Source: Georhizobium profundi | Lineage (GTDB): Bacteria; Pseudomonadota; Alphaproteobacteria; Rhizobiales; Rhizobiaceae | Direction: 5' to 3' | NCBI RefSeq assembly: GCF_003952725.1 | Contig: NZ_CP032509.1 | Coordinates: 3,310,001 to 3,374,000 of the forward strand | Length of the DNA: 64,000 bases | In this document: in pieces, positions 1 through 8,027 of the stretch | How the letters are laid out: every line of letters starts with the position of its first letter | Position numbering within the stretch: position 1 is the stretch's first letter | The notes under the pieces: generated by a model | The model's input: the letters and a program-made list of their open reading frames with translations, nothing else | The model's database searches: none | Told to the model about the DNA's origin: nothing | Translations under genes and position numbers: made by a program

Positions 1-22
1 GAGCGACGGAAGGAGGATCCCG

Positions 23-310
23 ATGACACCACCCCGGTCCGATGGCTTCGTGCGCATGCCCGACGCCGAGTTCGAGGCGATCCTGACCCGGGCAGCGGAG
101 GAAGGCGCGAAGCGCGCGCTGGCCGACGTCGGGCTCGACGGCGACGAGGCCGCGCTCGACATCCGCGATCTGCGCTCCCTGGTGGACTGCATCCGGCTGG
201 TCCGCCGCACCGCCATGCAGACCGCCGTCCGCATGATCACCACCGGCGTCATGCTTGCGCTGCTCGCGGGCATCGCCATCAAGCTGAAGATCTTCGGCGG
301 CGGCCCGTAG
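23..310 (+). CDS. DUF6127-like small phage membrane protein
   Basis: A 95-residue protein with a strong ribosome binding site (aaggagg) seven bases before its ATG. The first 60 residues are charged and helical; one hydrophobic segment lies near residues 68-90 and is followed by a short basic and glycine tail. I associate this layout with DUF6127 proteins found next to prophage lysis genes, but that rests on memory of the family. It sits directly upstream of an endolysin and a holin and is closed by its own terminator, so it belongs to the same phage module. A role in lysis (spanin-like or holin accessory) is possible but not shown. Confidence 0.6.
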   Translation: MTPPRSDGFVRMPDAEFEAILTRAAEEGAKRALADVGLDGDEAALDIRDLRSLVDCIRLVRRTAMQTAVRMITTGVMLALLAGIAIKLKIFGGGP

Positions 311-343
311 ACGAGCCTCATCCCCATTCATCAACCCCCAATG

Positions 344-366
344 ACCCGCCCTCGAGGCGGGTTTTT
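344..366 (+). terminator. Intrinsic terminator after the DUF6127-like gene
   Basis: A perfect 7-bp stem (ACCCGCC / GGCGGGT) around a CTCGA loop is followed directly by a T run. It lies 34 bases after the stop of the first gene and before the endolysin ribosome binding site, so it separates or attenuates transcription between them. Confidence 0.75.
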
Positions 367-395
367 CGTATCCAGCATCAAGAGGAGAACCGGCG

Positions 396-1130
396 ATGAG
401 CACGGCCAAGTTCCGGCGCTGCAATGACGTGACGAAGATGTGGGAGGGCGGATGGTCCAACCATCCCGCTGATCCCGGCGGCAAGACGATGTATGGCGTG
501 ACCGAAGCCGTGTACCACGCCTGGTTGCGCCAGCGAGGCAAGCCGGTCCGGCCGGTTCGCCAGATCACGCTTGCCGAAGCCGAGCAGATCTACTTCGAGC
601 AGTATTGGGTGCCCAGCGGCGGTCCGACGCTGGCGAGCGGCGTCGATCTCGCCACCTACGATGCCTCGGTGAACTCCGGCGTCTCGCGCGCCCGCAAATG
701 GCTGCTCGCTTCGATCGGCGGGCCGGACCATGAGACGGTAAAGCGCATCTGCGCCACGCGGCTCAGCTTCATGCGGTCGCTGAATATCTGGAATACCTTC
801 GGCCGCGGCTGGGCGCGTCGCGTCGCTGATATCGAAGCCAAGGGCGTGGCCTGGGCACTGACGGCCGCGAACGACAACAGCGATCTGGTCAGGCAGCAAC
901 TGGGTGACGAGGCGGACAAGGCGCGCTCCAAGGCGCACAAGCAGACCGGGGCCGCAGCTGGCGCTGGTGGCGGCGGCGCAATCTCCCTCGATCAGGGAGC
1001 GCAACTCGGCGACTGGATCCTCGCGGGTATCGCCTTCGTCGCATTCGCGGCGCTCGCCTTCCTTATCATCCGCTCGGTGATCAACAGCCACCGCGCCACC
1101 GCCTACGCCCGGGAGGCCGCAAATGCTTAG
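396..1130 (+). CDS. Phage endolysin, GH108 family, with C-terminal membrane segment
   Basis: A 244-residue protein, probably an N-acetylmuramidase that cleaves peptidoglycan at host lysis. Residues about 10-40 carry the family's EGGW-NHPxDPGGxTxxGVT signature; the first Glu is the expected catalytic residue. The peptidoglycan-binding part follows to about residue 150. A Gly/Ala-rich linker near 185-200 leads to one strong transmembrane helix near 207-228, so the enzyme is membrane-tethered rather than freely soluble. The start has a good gaggag site. Its last eight bases overlap the holin gene, a typical lysis-cassette arrangement. Confidence 0.85.
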   Translation: MSTAKFRRCNDVTKMWEGGWSNHPADPGGKTMYGVTEAVYHAWLRQRGKPVRPVRQITLAEAEQIYFEQYWVPSGGPTLASGVDLATYDASVNSGVSRARKWLLASIGGPDHETVKRICATRLSFMRSLNIWNTFGRGWARRVADIEAKGVAWALTAANDNSDLVRQQLGDEADKARSKAHKQTGAAAGAGGGGAISLDQGAQLGDWILAGIAFVAFAALAFLIIRSVINSHRATAYAREAANA

Positions 1131-1629
1131 TTCCCTTGCTCCTGTTCTTGTTAGCCTCGGGGCGCCCATTCTGGGCTCGATCCTGCGCACCAATGTCGGC
1201 GGGATCGCTGGAGAAGCTTCCGCACAGGTCGTCGAGGCGCTCGCCCAAACCTTCGGTGCTCAGCCCACACCGGAAGCAGTGAAAGCTGCGATCGAGGCTG
1301 ATCCCAAAGCCGCCACCAAAGTGCAGGCAATCGAGCGTGAACGAAGCGCCGAGTGGGTTGCCTATCTCACTATGGCGACCTCGCAGCGCGACCACATGTT
1401 GGACCGAGAGGATCAGCGTGGCAGCGTCTTCTCCTGGGGATGGCGCCCGGCCATGTCGTGGATGTTGCTGTTCCTCTGGTCGTGGAACGGCGTCATCCTG
1501 CCGGTTGTGAACGCCACCGCCGCGGCGTCGATCGTGCCGATCCCATGGGAGCATTTGCTTGGCTTCGCTGGTCTCTGGCTCGCCATTTACGGCGGTGGTC
1601 ACACGATTAAGTCGGTGTTAGCCCGCTAA
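1123..1629 (+). CDS. 3TM phage holin
   Basis: A 168-residue protein with hydrophobic segments near the N-terminus (about residues 3-25) and two in the C-terminal third (about 108-128 and 135-160). Between them is a charged region with an Ile-Glu-Ala-Asp-Pro-Lys-Ala motif. This matches the 3TM holin family first described for gene-transfer-agent release (PF11351). Its start overlaps the endolysin stop by eight bases. The next gene is on the other strand 68 bases away, so this is the last gene of the phage module in this direction. Whether the module is a prophage or a gene-transfer-agent relic cannot be decided here. Confidence 0.75.
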   Translation: MLSSLAPVLVSLGAPILGSILRTNVGGIAGEASAQVVEALAQTFGAQPTPEAVKAAIEADPKAATKVQAIERERSAEWVAYLTMATSQRDHMLDREDQRGSVFSWGWRPAMSWMLLFLWSWNGVILPVVNATAAASIVPIPWEHLLGFAGLWLAIYGGGHTIKSVLAR

Positions 1630-1697
1630 GTGCTCAGCCGATCCGGATTTCCGCATCCGCTTGGATATTCGTCGCCGCTTCTATTACGGGATTGCAC

Positions 1698-3413
1698 TCA
1701 ACGCATCGCGTTCAGATCGACAATCGCATCGTACTGGCTGAGAAAGATACTTCCGGTGAGATCGTCTAGGAAGTGGGAGCGCTTCAGGCGGTCCATGACC
1801 GGCCCCTTCACCTCGGAGAGATGCAAGGTGATGCCAGCGTCGTTCAGGCGGTGGTTTATCTCCTCCAGGCTCTCGAGCGCGGAGGCGTCTATGGCGTTCA
1901 CGGCAGAGCACATGAGGACGACATGCTTCAGCTCCGGCCTGTCGGCGACCAGTTCCGCAACGCGATCCTCAAGGTAGCGGGTATTGGCGAAGTAGAGACT
2001 CTCGTCGACCCGCAGCGACAGGATATCCGGCGAGGTGATCACCTGATGTCGATCGACGTTCCGGAAATGCTCCGTCCCAGGCACTTGCCCGACGACTGCC
2101 ATGTGAGGGCGGGAGGTGCGGTAAAGATGTAAGAGCAGGGACAGGAGCACGCCCATGACGACACCGATCTCGACACCGAGGAACAGCGTCCCGAGGATGG
2201 TCGCGGCCATCGCCGAAAAATCGGCCTTCGAATACGCCCACACCCGACGCACGGCGGCGAAATCGACCAGCGACAGCACCGCTACGATGATGGCCGCAGC
2301 CAGGGTGGCCTGCGGCAGGTTGGCCAGCAAAGGAGTCAGGAACAGCGTGGCCAGCGCGATGCCGACGGCCGTGTAAATCCCTGCAGCAGGCGTCTCCGCC
2401 CCCGCGTCGAAATTGACGACAGACCGTGCGAAGCCGCCCGTCACCGGATAGCCTGCCGATATGCCCGAAGCGATGTTGGCAGCGCCGAGGCCGATCAGTT
2501 CCTGGTCGGGGATAATGCGCTGGCGCCGCTTGGCGGCAAGGGTCTGCGCGACGGAGACGGATTCTACGAATCCTATCAGGCTTATCAGGAGCGCCGGAGC
2601 AGCAAGCGCCCTGATCATGTCGATGTCGAAGATCGGCAGTGCCGGGACCGGGAGCCCTTGCGGGATTGCGCCGACGAGCGGCACGCCTTCCTCCCCAAGG
2701 TTAAGCGCGGCCGCAGCCAGGATCGTGACAGCAACGGCAAGCACCGGACCTGCTTTCGTGGCTATGTCGGAAAGCCGAGGCTTTATCCCGAGAGCCACAA
2801 GCACCGACTTCAGCTTAAGTCGAACAAAGTAGAGGAAGGCGAGCACGCCGACCCCGATTACCAGTGTGGGGAAGTTGGTGGATGGAAGGTTCTCTACCAG
2901 GCTTGTCACGATCTCGGGCAGGGTATGGCCGCTGGACGGAACGCCGAGCAGGTGCCTCACCTGTCCGGCAGCGATCAGAAGCCCCGAAGCTGTGATAAAG
3001 CCGGAGATCACGGGATGGCTTAGGAAATTCGCCACGAACCCGAGCCTGAAAAGGCCCATCGCCACGAGCATAACGCCCGAGATCAACGCGAGCAGCGTCG
3101 CGGCGACCAGGTAGGATTCGCTACCCTGCGCCGCGATCTCTCCGATGGCAGTCGCCGTCATCAGGGAGACGACCGCAACCGGTCCCACCGCGAGTGTCCT
3201 GCTGGTGCCGAAGATCGCGTAGGCAACGAGCGGCAGGATCGACGCGTATAGTCCCACCTCCGGTGGCAGACCAGCCAGCATCGCATAGGCTAGCGACTGC
3301 GGGATCAGCATGATCGTGACGATAACTGCCGCAACGAGGTCGTTGGTGAAGGTGGAGCTTCTATACTGCCGACCCCATTCGAGGATCGGCAAATGGCGTG
3401 ACAGCCTGGTCAT
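1698..3413 (-). CDS. SulP-family anion transporter with STAS domain
   Basis: A 571-residue carrier with about 10-12 membrane segments between residues 25 and 430, including the early segment IPQSLAYAMLAGLPPEVGLYAS typical of SulP proteins. A cytoplasmic STAS domain occupies about 450-560. SulP proteins move sulfate or related anions across the inner membrane. It is the last gene of the minus-strand operon that starts with the DUF442 gene and starts 18 bases after the second YeeE-type gene. That context suggests export or import of sulfite, sulfate or thiosulfate produced during sulfide detoxification. The exact substrate cannot be read from the sequence. Confidence 0.85.
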   Translation of the reverse strand: MTRLSRHLPILEWGRQYRSSTFTNDLVAAVIVTIMLIPQSLAYAMLAGLPPEVGLYASILPLVAYAIFGTSRTLAVGPVAVVSLMTATAIGEIAAQGSESYLVAATLLALISGVMLVAMGLFRLGFVANFLSHPVISGFITASGLLIAAGQVRHLLGVPSSGHTLPEIVTSLVENLPSTNFPTLVIGVGVLAFLYFVRLKLKSVLVALGIKPRLSDIATKAGPVLAVAVTILAAAALNLGEEGVPLVGAIPQGLPVPALPIFDIDMIRALAAPALLISLIGFVESVSVAQTLAAKRRQRIIPDQELIGLGAANIASGISAGYPVTGGFARSVVNFDAGAETPAAGIYTAVGIALATLFLTPLLANLPQATLAAAIIVAVLSLVDFAAVRRVWAYSKADFSAMAATILGTLFLGVEIGVVMGVLLSLLLHLYRTSRPHMAVVGQVPGTEHFRNVDRHQVITSPDILSLRVDESLYFANTRYLEDRVAELVADRPELKHVVLMCSAVNAIDASALESLEEINHRLNDAGITLHLSEVKGPVMDRLKRSHFLDDLTGSIFLSQYDAIVDLNAMR

Positions 3414-3431
3414 CGTGTAGCCTCTGAGATC

Positions 3432-3863
3432 TCAGGCTGTGCGGGCCTGCATCCAATTGTCAGCAAGCAGACGCGCCGCCCACATGCCGACGATCATCGC
3501 CGGGACGAAGGCGAGGGTTCCGGTCCCGCCAAGCCCGAGCGCGGTGAGCGCGGGACCCGGACAGAAGCCACCGAGGCCCCAGCCGATGCCGAAGATCGCC
3601 GGGCCGGCGATCACCCGAGCGTCGATGTCGTTTCTGGTCGGCAGGTGGAAGGTGTTGCCGATTACGGGCCTCTCGCGTGTCAGCACCAGTCGATAGCCGA
3701 TGAAGGCGACGATTACCGCGCCTCCCATGACGAAGGCGAGCGACGGATCCCAGGTGCCGAACAGGTCGAGGAAGTTGAGCACCTTGGCTGGGTCCGCCAT
3801 GCCCGAGACAACGAGGCCGATGCCGAAGAGAAGGCCGAGGGCGAGATTGACGAGGAAGGACAT
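3432..3863 (-). CDS. YeeE/YedE half-size sulfur transporter (second copy)
   Basis: A 143-residue membrane protein with four predicted helices. It carries the Sulf_transp (DUF395) hallmark Gly-Gly-Phe-Cys-Pro-Gly-Pro-Ala near residues 98-106; that Cys is the likely thiosulfate- or polysulfide-handling residue. It is half the length of full YeeE proteins and is paired with the adjacent 142-residue gene, four bases upstream. Such split pairs accompany BigR-type regulators and are thought to move reduced sulfur species across the inner membrane. Confidence 0.8.
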   Translation of the reverse strand: MSFLVNLALGLLFGIGLVVSGMADPAKVLNFLDLFGTWDPSLAFVMGGAVIVAFIGYRLVLTRERPVIGNTFHLPTRNDIDARVIAGPAIFGIGWGLGGFCPGPALTALGLGGTGTLAFVPAMIVGMWAARLLADNWMQARTA

Positions 3864-3867
3864 CTGA

Positions 3868-4296
3868 TCAGCTTCCGATCATGTGACGGACGAGGAAGAC
3901 GGTCGCGAAAGCGGTCGCCATGAAGACGCAGGTGGCGACGATGGAGCGGGCAGAAAGCCGCGACAGGCCGCAGACGCCGTGCCCGGAGGTGCAGCCATTG
4001 CCCCAGACCGAGCCGAACCCGACGAGGAGCCCTGCGGCAATCATCAGCGGAACGTTTGAGGAGACGGTCTGCTGGACGGCTTCGCCCGTCGCCACGGCAA
4101 TGGCGACCGGCGCGGCGATGAGGCCGACGACGAAGCCGAACCGTGAAAGGAACGCGCCGTCGCGGTATGGAGGCAACAGCCTGCCGGCGATGCCGGAGAT
4201 CCCCGCTACGCGCCCTTCCCATAGCATGAGAAGGGTCGCGGAGAGGCCGATCATCATGCCTCCCATCAGGGAGGCGATTGGTGTGAACTCGGTCAT
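3868..4296 (-). CDS. YeeE/YedE half-size sulfur transporter (first copy)
   Basis: A 142-residue membrane protein with four predicted helices and the motif Gly-Asn-Gly-Cys-Thr-Ser-Gly-His-Gly-Val-Cys-Gly near residues 88-100, the conserved cysteine site of the YeeE/YedE family. Its start overlaps the bigR stop by four bases, so translation is probably coupled. With the next gene it likely forms the two halves of one sulfur-compound channel. The transported species (sulfide, thiosulfate or persulfide) is inferred from context only. Confidence 0.8.
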   Translation of the reverse strand: MTEFTPIASLMGGMMIGLSATLLMLWEGRVAGISGIAGRLLPPYRDGAFLSRFGFVVGLIAAPVAIAVATGEAVQQTVSSNVPLMIAAGLLVGFGSVWGNGCTSGHGVCGLSRLSARSIVATCVFMATAFATVFLVRHMIGS

Positions 4297-4649
4297 TGAT
4301 CGTTTCCTTGCTGAGCTTTCTCCGGAAGCTCGCAGAACATCCGGTACATCAGGCCGATGAACTCGGTGACCCTCCCGTCCGCGAGCCGGTAAAACATGTT
4401 CTTCGATTCCTTGCGGCCGACGATGAGGCCCGCTTCCCGCAGTTCAGCGATTTGCTGGGAGAGCCCGGGCTGCCTGATGCCAAGCGTGTGTTCGAGATCG
4501 CGAACGGATCGCTCGCCATCGACGAGCGCGCAGACGATCATCAGCCGCGATGGGTGCGCGAACTTCTTCAGGAAGTCAGCCGCCTCACCGGCACTTGCAA
4601 CGAGATCGGCGGTCTTGGGGGCCAGGTCGAGCTTCATTGGTCGTCCCAT
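4293..4649 (-). CDS. bigR: ArsR-family persulfide-sensing repressor, BigR-like
   Basis: A 118-residue winged-helix regulator. The recognition helix lies about 55-75 (LGIRQPGLSQQIAELREAGL) and the wing follows at about 77-90. Cys40 and Cys106 are the only cysteines and are 66 residues apart, the same spacing as the thiol pair Cys42/Cys108 that I recall for Xylella BigR, where a disulfide or tetrasulfide releases DNA. The gene overlaps both neighbours: 16 bases with the dioxygenase and four with the YeeE gene. It probably represses this whole operon from the promoter upstream of the DUF442 gene. I recognise no arsenic or metal ligands. Confidence 0.85.
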   Translation of the reverse strand: MGRPMKLDLAPKTADLVASAGEAADFLKKFAHPSRLMIVCALVDGERSVRDLEHTLGIRQPGLSQQIAELREAGLIVGRKESKNMFYRLADGRVTEFIGLMYRMFCELPEKAQQGNDQ

Positions 4650-5524
4650 GCGGCGCCCTCAAGCGCGTCGAGCGGGAACGTCAGATAACGCTTTCCGTTC
4701 GCCTCCGGCTCTGGCAGCCGCCCTCCGTTCATGTTCACCTGCAGCGCGTGAAGGATCAGCTTCGGCATCGACAAGGTCTTGTCCCGTGCCTCACGCACCT
4801 TCACGAACTCTGCTTCCGTCCTGCACGTCGACATGTGCGTGTTCTTTGCCTTCTGCTCGGCCACCGTGGACTCCCAGAGCGGCTTTCGGCCGTCGGGCTG
4901 ATAGTCGTGGCCAGTGAAGATGCGAGTCTCGTCGGGCAGCGACAGTATCTCCTGAATCGACCTGTAGAGCCGCGACGCGCTGCCGCCGGGAAAGTCGGCC
5001 CTTGCGGTTCCCGAATCCGGCATGAAGAGCGTGTCGTGAACGAAGGCGGCGTCGCCGATTACATAAGTGATGGATGCCAGCGTGTGTCCGGGCGAGAACA
5101 GGACCCGGGCTGGGATGTTTCCCACCTGGAAGGTCTCGCCTTCGGCAAAAAGCTTGTCCCATTGAGAGCCGTCGGCCGGAAAGTCAGGCCAGTTGTAGAT
5201 GCCCTTCCACAGCTTCTGCACCTCGATCACCTTCTCGCCGATCGCCGTTGGCGCGCCGGTCTTTTTCTTGAGGTATTGCGCCGCCGAGAAGTGGTCGGCA
5301 TGCGGATGCGTATCGAGGATCCACTCGACCTCGAATCCCTGCTCGTTCACGTATGCCAATAACGCGTCTGCGTTGCGCGTTGCGGTAGCCCCCGACTTCT
5401 CGTCGAAGTCCAGGACCGGATCGACGATCGCGCACTTCCGGGTCTCCGGGTCGGCGACGACATACTGGACGGAGAAGGTACGCTCGTCGAAAAACCCCTT
5501 CACGAGTGGCTTGGTCGCGTTCAT
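4634..5524 (-). CDS. Metallo-beta-lactamase-fold persulfide dioxygenase (ETHE1/Blh-like)
   Basis: A 296-residue hydrolase-fold enzyme. The metal site Thr-His-Pro-His-Ala-Asp-His is at residues 72-78, and further ligands are expected in SPGHT and TGHDY. ETHE1-type proteins bind one Fe(II) and oxidise glutathione persulfide to sulfite, and the BigR neighbourhood strongly suggests that reaction. The ATG at 5524 is chosen because a GGAG site lies seven bases upstream; a longer reading from 5572 has no such support. It follows the DUF442 gene by 31 bases. In Agrobacterium and Xylella these two domains are reported as one fused Blh protein; here they are separate genes. Confidence 0.82.
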   Translation of the reverse strand: MNATKPLVKGFFDERTFSVQYVVADPETRKCAIVDPVLDFDEKSGATATRNADALLAYVNEQGFEVEWILDTHPHADHFSAAQYLKKKTGAPTAIGEKVIEVQKLWKGIYNWPDFPADGSQWDKLFAEGETFQVGNIPARVLFSPGHTLASITYVIGDAAFVHDTLFMPDSGTARADFPGGSASRLYRSIQEILSLPDETRIFTGHDYQPDGRKPLWESTVAEQKAKNTHMSTCRTEAEFVKVREARDKTLSMPKLILHALQVNMNGGRLPEPEANGKRYLTFPLDALEGAAWDDQ

Positions 5525-5555
5525 TGCATAACTCCTGGAAGAATAGGTTTGTCGG

Positions 5556-5978
5556 CTAGCGGCCGTGTGCATCGAGCCATTTGACGGCGCCGGAGAGATC
5601 GAGACCGACGGACTGGCCCAACGGGATCACTTCATCCTTCTCCATGCGTCCGTCCAGCACCTCGCCAATGGCATAGAGAGTGGCGGAGCGCGTCCCGGTC
5701 TTGCAGTGTGCCAGCACCGGACCGCCCGCTTCCGAGAGAGCCTTCTGGAACGCCCGAACCTGGCCCTCGCTAACCTGTGCTGCGGTCACGGGTATGTGCG
5801 CGTAAGCAAGCTGCTCGCCTTCCGCGACCGAGCGGTTCTCCGCGGCCGTGGGCTGGCCTGGCTCCTCGCCGTCAGGGCGGTTGTTGATGATCGCCGCGAA
5901 ACCTTGCACTCTGGCTTGGCGAATGTCGTCGGCCGTGAGTTGCGGCCTGACAAAAAGCTTGTCGGAAATCTGTTTCAT
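5556..5978 (-). CDS. DUF442 (TIGR01244-type) sulfurtransferase/phosphatase-like protein
   Basis: A 140-residue protein with an active-site loop at residues 91-98, His-Cys-Lys-Thr-Gly-Thr-Arg-Ser, giving a nucleophilic Cys92 in a P-loop like those of dual-specificity phosphatases and rhodaneses. The DUF442 family is found beside or fused to ETHE1-like dioxygenases, where it is proposed to act as a thiosulfate:glutathione sulfurtransferase. The ATG at 5978 has AAGGAG nine bases upstream. It is the first gene of the operon. The 106 bases before it hold the only room for the BigR-controlled promoter: a weak TTGCAT/TACATG pair is visible on the minus strand near 6055-6028, with an A/T-rich patch around it. 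Confidence 0.75.
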   Translation of the reverse strand: MKQISDKLFVRPQLTADDIRQARVQGFAAIINNRPDGEEPGQPTAAENRSVAEGEQLAYAHIPVTAAQVSEGQVRAFQKALSEAGGPVLAHCKTGTRSATLYAIGEVLDGRMEKDEVIPLGQSVGLDLSGAVKWLDAHGR

Positions 5979-6084
5979 GCGTCGACTCCTTGTGGCCCGA
6001 TGGAGGAAGTTCAGACCGGATGACGCCCATGTATGTCGCTTGCGCAAAAATGCAATAGACAATCTGCAAGGATGCAGCGACCAG

Positions 6085-6687
6085 CTAACCCCGCTTGCGC
6101 GCGTGGGCGACCGCCTCACGGATCTGGTCAGGCTCCAACGCGCCACGATGCAGGCTTGTACCGATCACGAACGCAGGCGTCCCAGGCAAGGAAAGAGCTC
6201 GCGCCTGGCTCTGATTGCGAAGCAGCAGCGCATCGATCGCTTCCAGATGGACGTCCAGCGCATCTCGAACCTCAGCCACGTCGACGCCCCTGTCGCGCAT
6301 CGCGTTGTCAATGCGTCCGTGTGACAAGGGCGCGGTCAGCTCCATGACGGCCGCGTGCGCCGCTGCGTAATGGCCAAGCCGGTCGGCTGCCAGCACCATT
6401 CGCGATGCATAGCTGACCAGGTCGCCATTGATCGGCCAGTCCTTCATCACAAGCCGGATACCTCCGTCCTCCTCCAGGATCTGCTTTAGGTGCGGGTGAA
6501 GGACCTTGCAGTACGGGCAGGCATAGTCGAAGAACTCTGCAATCGTGACGTCGCCTTGCGCATTGCCGAGAACCGGAAGCGCCGGATCGAACAGGACTTC
6601 GGATAGTGAGGGCGCCTGTCGCGCCCGAACCGTGACGGGTGACAGGGTCGCGCCGACGGCAAGCAGGACTTCTCTCCGGGAAATCAT
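6085..6687 (-). CDS. DsbA/Com1-like periplasmic thiol oxidoreductase (copy 1)
   Basis: A 200-residue thioredoxin-fold protein with an N-terminal export signal (residues 1-24, twin-arginine-like SRRE) and the active site CPYC at residues 57-60. A cis-proline loop (GTPAF) follows near 165-170. It should oxidise or isomerise disulfides in the periplasm. Its start overlaps the kinase stop by four bases, placing it at the end of an ldt - regulator - kinase - dsbA operon. It resembles the DsbA at 12265 across the whole length, including EVLFDP-x-x-PVLGN and GDVTIAE. The two are paralogues on opposite arms of one divergon. Confidence 0.85.
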   Translation of the reverse strand: MISRREVLLAVGATLSPVTVRARQAPSLSEVLFDPALPVLGNAQGDVTIAEFFDYACPYCKVLHPHLKQILEEDGGIRLVMKDWPINGDLVSYASRMVLAADRLGHYAAAHAAVMELTAPLSHGRIDNAMRDRGVDVAEVRDALDVHLEAIDALLLRNQSQARALSLPGTPAFVIGTSLHRGALEPDQIREAVAHARKRG

Positions 6688-8027
6688 TTGGCCGTCTGCG
6701 CCGGCATTGAGATGGTGGCGGCCAGTCCATGCGGATTGCGGTTTCTTAGCGTGAGGGTGCCGCCCATTCTGACGATCGCCTCCTGCGCGATCGCGAGACC
6801 AAGGCCGCTTCCGGTCTGCGACTGTGTGCGGCCGCGGAAGAAGCGTTCGAAAACGCGAGGGAGATCATCGGTGGCTATTCCAAACCCCTCATCCTCGACG
6901 ACCACTTCCAGGTTGTGCCTGGCGTTTCTCACCCGGACCACAACCTTGCCCTCCGAATGACAAAGAGCGTTCTCGATAAGGTTGCGCAGAGCCAGTTCAA
7001 GCAACACAGGATCAAAGCGCGCGACTGCCTTGTCGTCTGCTTCAACGCCTACACGCTCCCCGGCCGCGGGCATATCCGCCAAAATTCGCCGCACAACGTC
7101 CGACGGCACCCCCTCCGCCGGATGAGGGGCTCGGTCCGTCCCTTCGACTGCCGCGAGGTCGAGCAGTTGGCGGACAAGTCTCGAAGTTCGGTCCACGCCA
7201 GCGGCGATCTGGCGCAGTGCATTTTCATGGACCTCTCCGTTTTGGCTGGCGAGCGCCACTTGAGCCTGCGTCTTCAGTCCCGCAAGCGGCGTCTTCAGCT
7301 CATGGGCTGCAAAGGCGGTAAAGATCTTCTCGCGCTCTCGCGCCTCTTCCACCCGTCTGAACAGTCCGTTGAGCGCATGAATGGCAGGAGCGATCTCCTT
7401 GGACAGGTTGTCATCGGGGAGCGGGCGCAGGTCACTGGCTGCCCGGGAAGATAAGGAATCCGCCATCTGGTTGAGCGGTGACATGCCCCGGCGAACGCTT
7501 ATCCAGATGACCCCCGCCAGGAACGGCAGGATCAGCGCCGCTGGAATGGCCAGCCCCTTGACGACATCGCCCACAAGGCGGTCACGCACATGCAGGCTGT
7601 CACCGACCATCACCCGAACGCCGAGATCGGGGTTCTCGATCGCATATACGCGCCAGGTCTCGCCATCGACTACGCTCTCAGAGAAGCCGCTGCCGGCGTC
7701 CGTGAGGCGATCCTCCGGCGCGTGCTCCGATCGCCCCACCAAAGTTCCATCCAGAGACCATATTTGGCATGAGAGCTGCCGCTCATAGGAGGGGTCTTGA
7801 AGCTGGAACTCGGTGGGTCGGCTTTCCCTGTCATCGGCAAGCGCCAGTTCGATCCGTTGCTCGGCGAGCAGCGAGTTGACCATGCGGGCGGCTTCCGTAA
7901 GACGCGCATCGAGCACCCGCTCCACCTCAGCTTGTGTGCTGACATAGATCCACATAACGGCGAGCAGCCACACCAGTCCGGTTGACGCGATCAGGATGGT
8001 GAGAAGTCTCGTCCGGATCGACCTCAC
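6684..8027 (-). CDS. Two-component sensor histidine kinase, QseC/PmrB type
   Basis: A 447-residue inner-membrane kinase. It has TM helices at about 10-30 and 158-178 enclosing a 125-residue periplasmic sensor, then a HAMP-like linker. The HisKA motif is AAHELKTPLAG with phospho-acceptor His242, and the HATPase domain has an N box (NLIENAL), G1 (DEGFGI) and G2 (GSGLGLAI). The sensor has one Cys (about residue 87). The gene overlaps the regulator stop and the dsbA start by four bases each, so the three are translationally coupled. The signal is unknown; the neighbours suggest envelope thiol or metal stress. Confidence 0.9.
   Translation of the reverse strand: MRSIRTRLLTILIASTGLVWLLAVMWIYVSTQAEVERVLDARLTEAARMVNSLLAEQRIELALADDRESRPTEFQLQDPSYERQLSCQIWSLDGTLVGRSEHAPEDRLTDAGSGFSESVVDGETWRVYAIENPDLGVRVMVGDSLHVRDRLVGDVVKGLAIPAALILPFLAGVIWISVRRGMSPLNQMADSLSSRAASDLRPLPDDNLSKEIAPAIHALNGLFRRVEEAREREKIFTAFAAHELKTPLAGLKTQAQVALASQNGEVHENALRQIAAGVDRTSRLVRQLLDLAAVEGTDRAPHPAEGVPSDVVRRILADMPAAGERVGVEADDKAVARFDPVLLELALRNLIENALCHSEGKVVVRVRNARHNLEVVVEDEGFGIATDDLPRVFERFFRGRTQSQTGSGLGLAIAQEAIVRMGGTLTLRNRNPHGLAATISMPAQTAK

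Noticed and set aside
1630..1697. Attachment site or tRNA at the end of the phage module.
   Set aside because: The 68 bases show no tRNA fold or obvious repeat, and the partner site would be outside the window.
1123..5400. Long opposite-strand frames over the holin, SulP and dioxygenase genes.
   Set aside because: They have arginine- and proline-rich shadow composition and no domains; high G+C DNA gives many such frames.
6028..6055. Promoter and BigR operator before the DUF442 gene.
   Set aside because: The TTGCAT/TACATG pair is weak with 16-base spacing, and no clean dyad was found; mentioned only in the gene entry.
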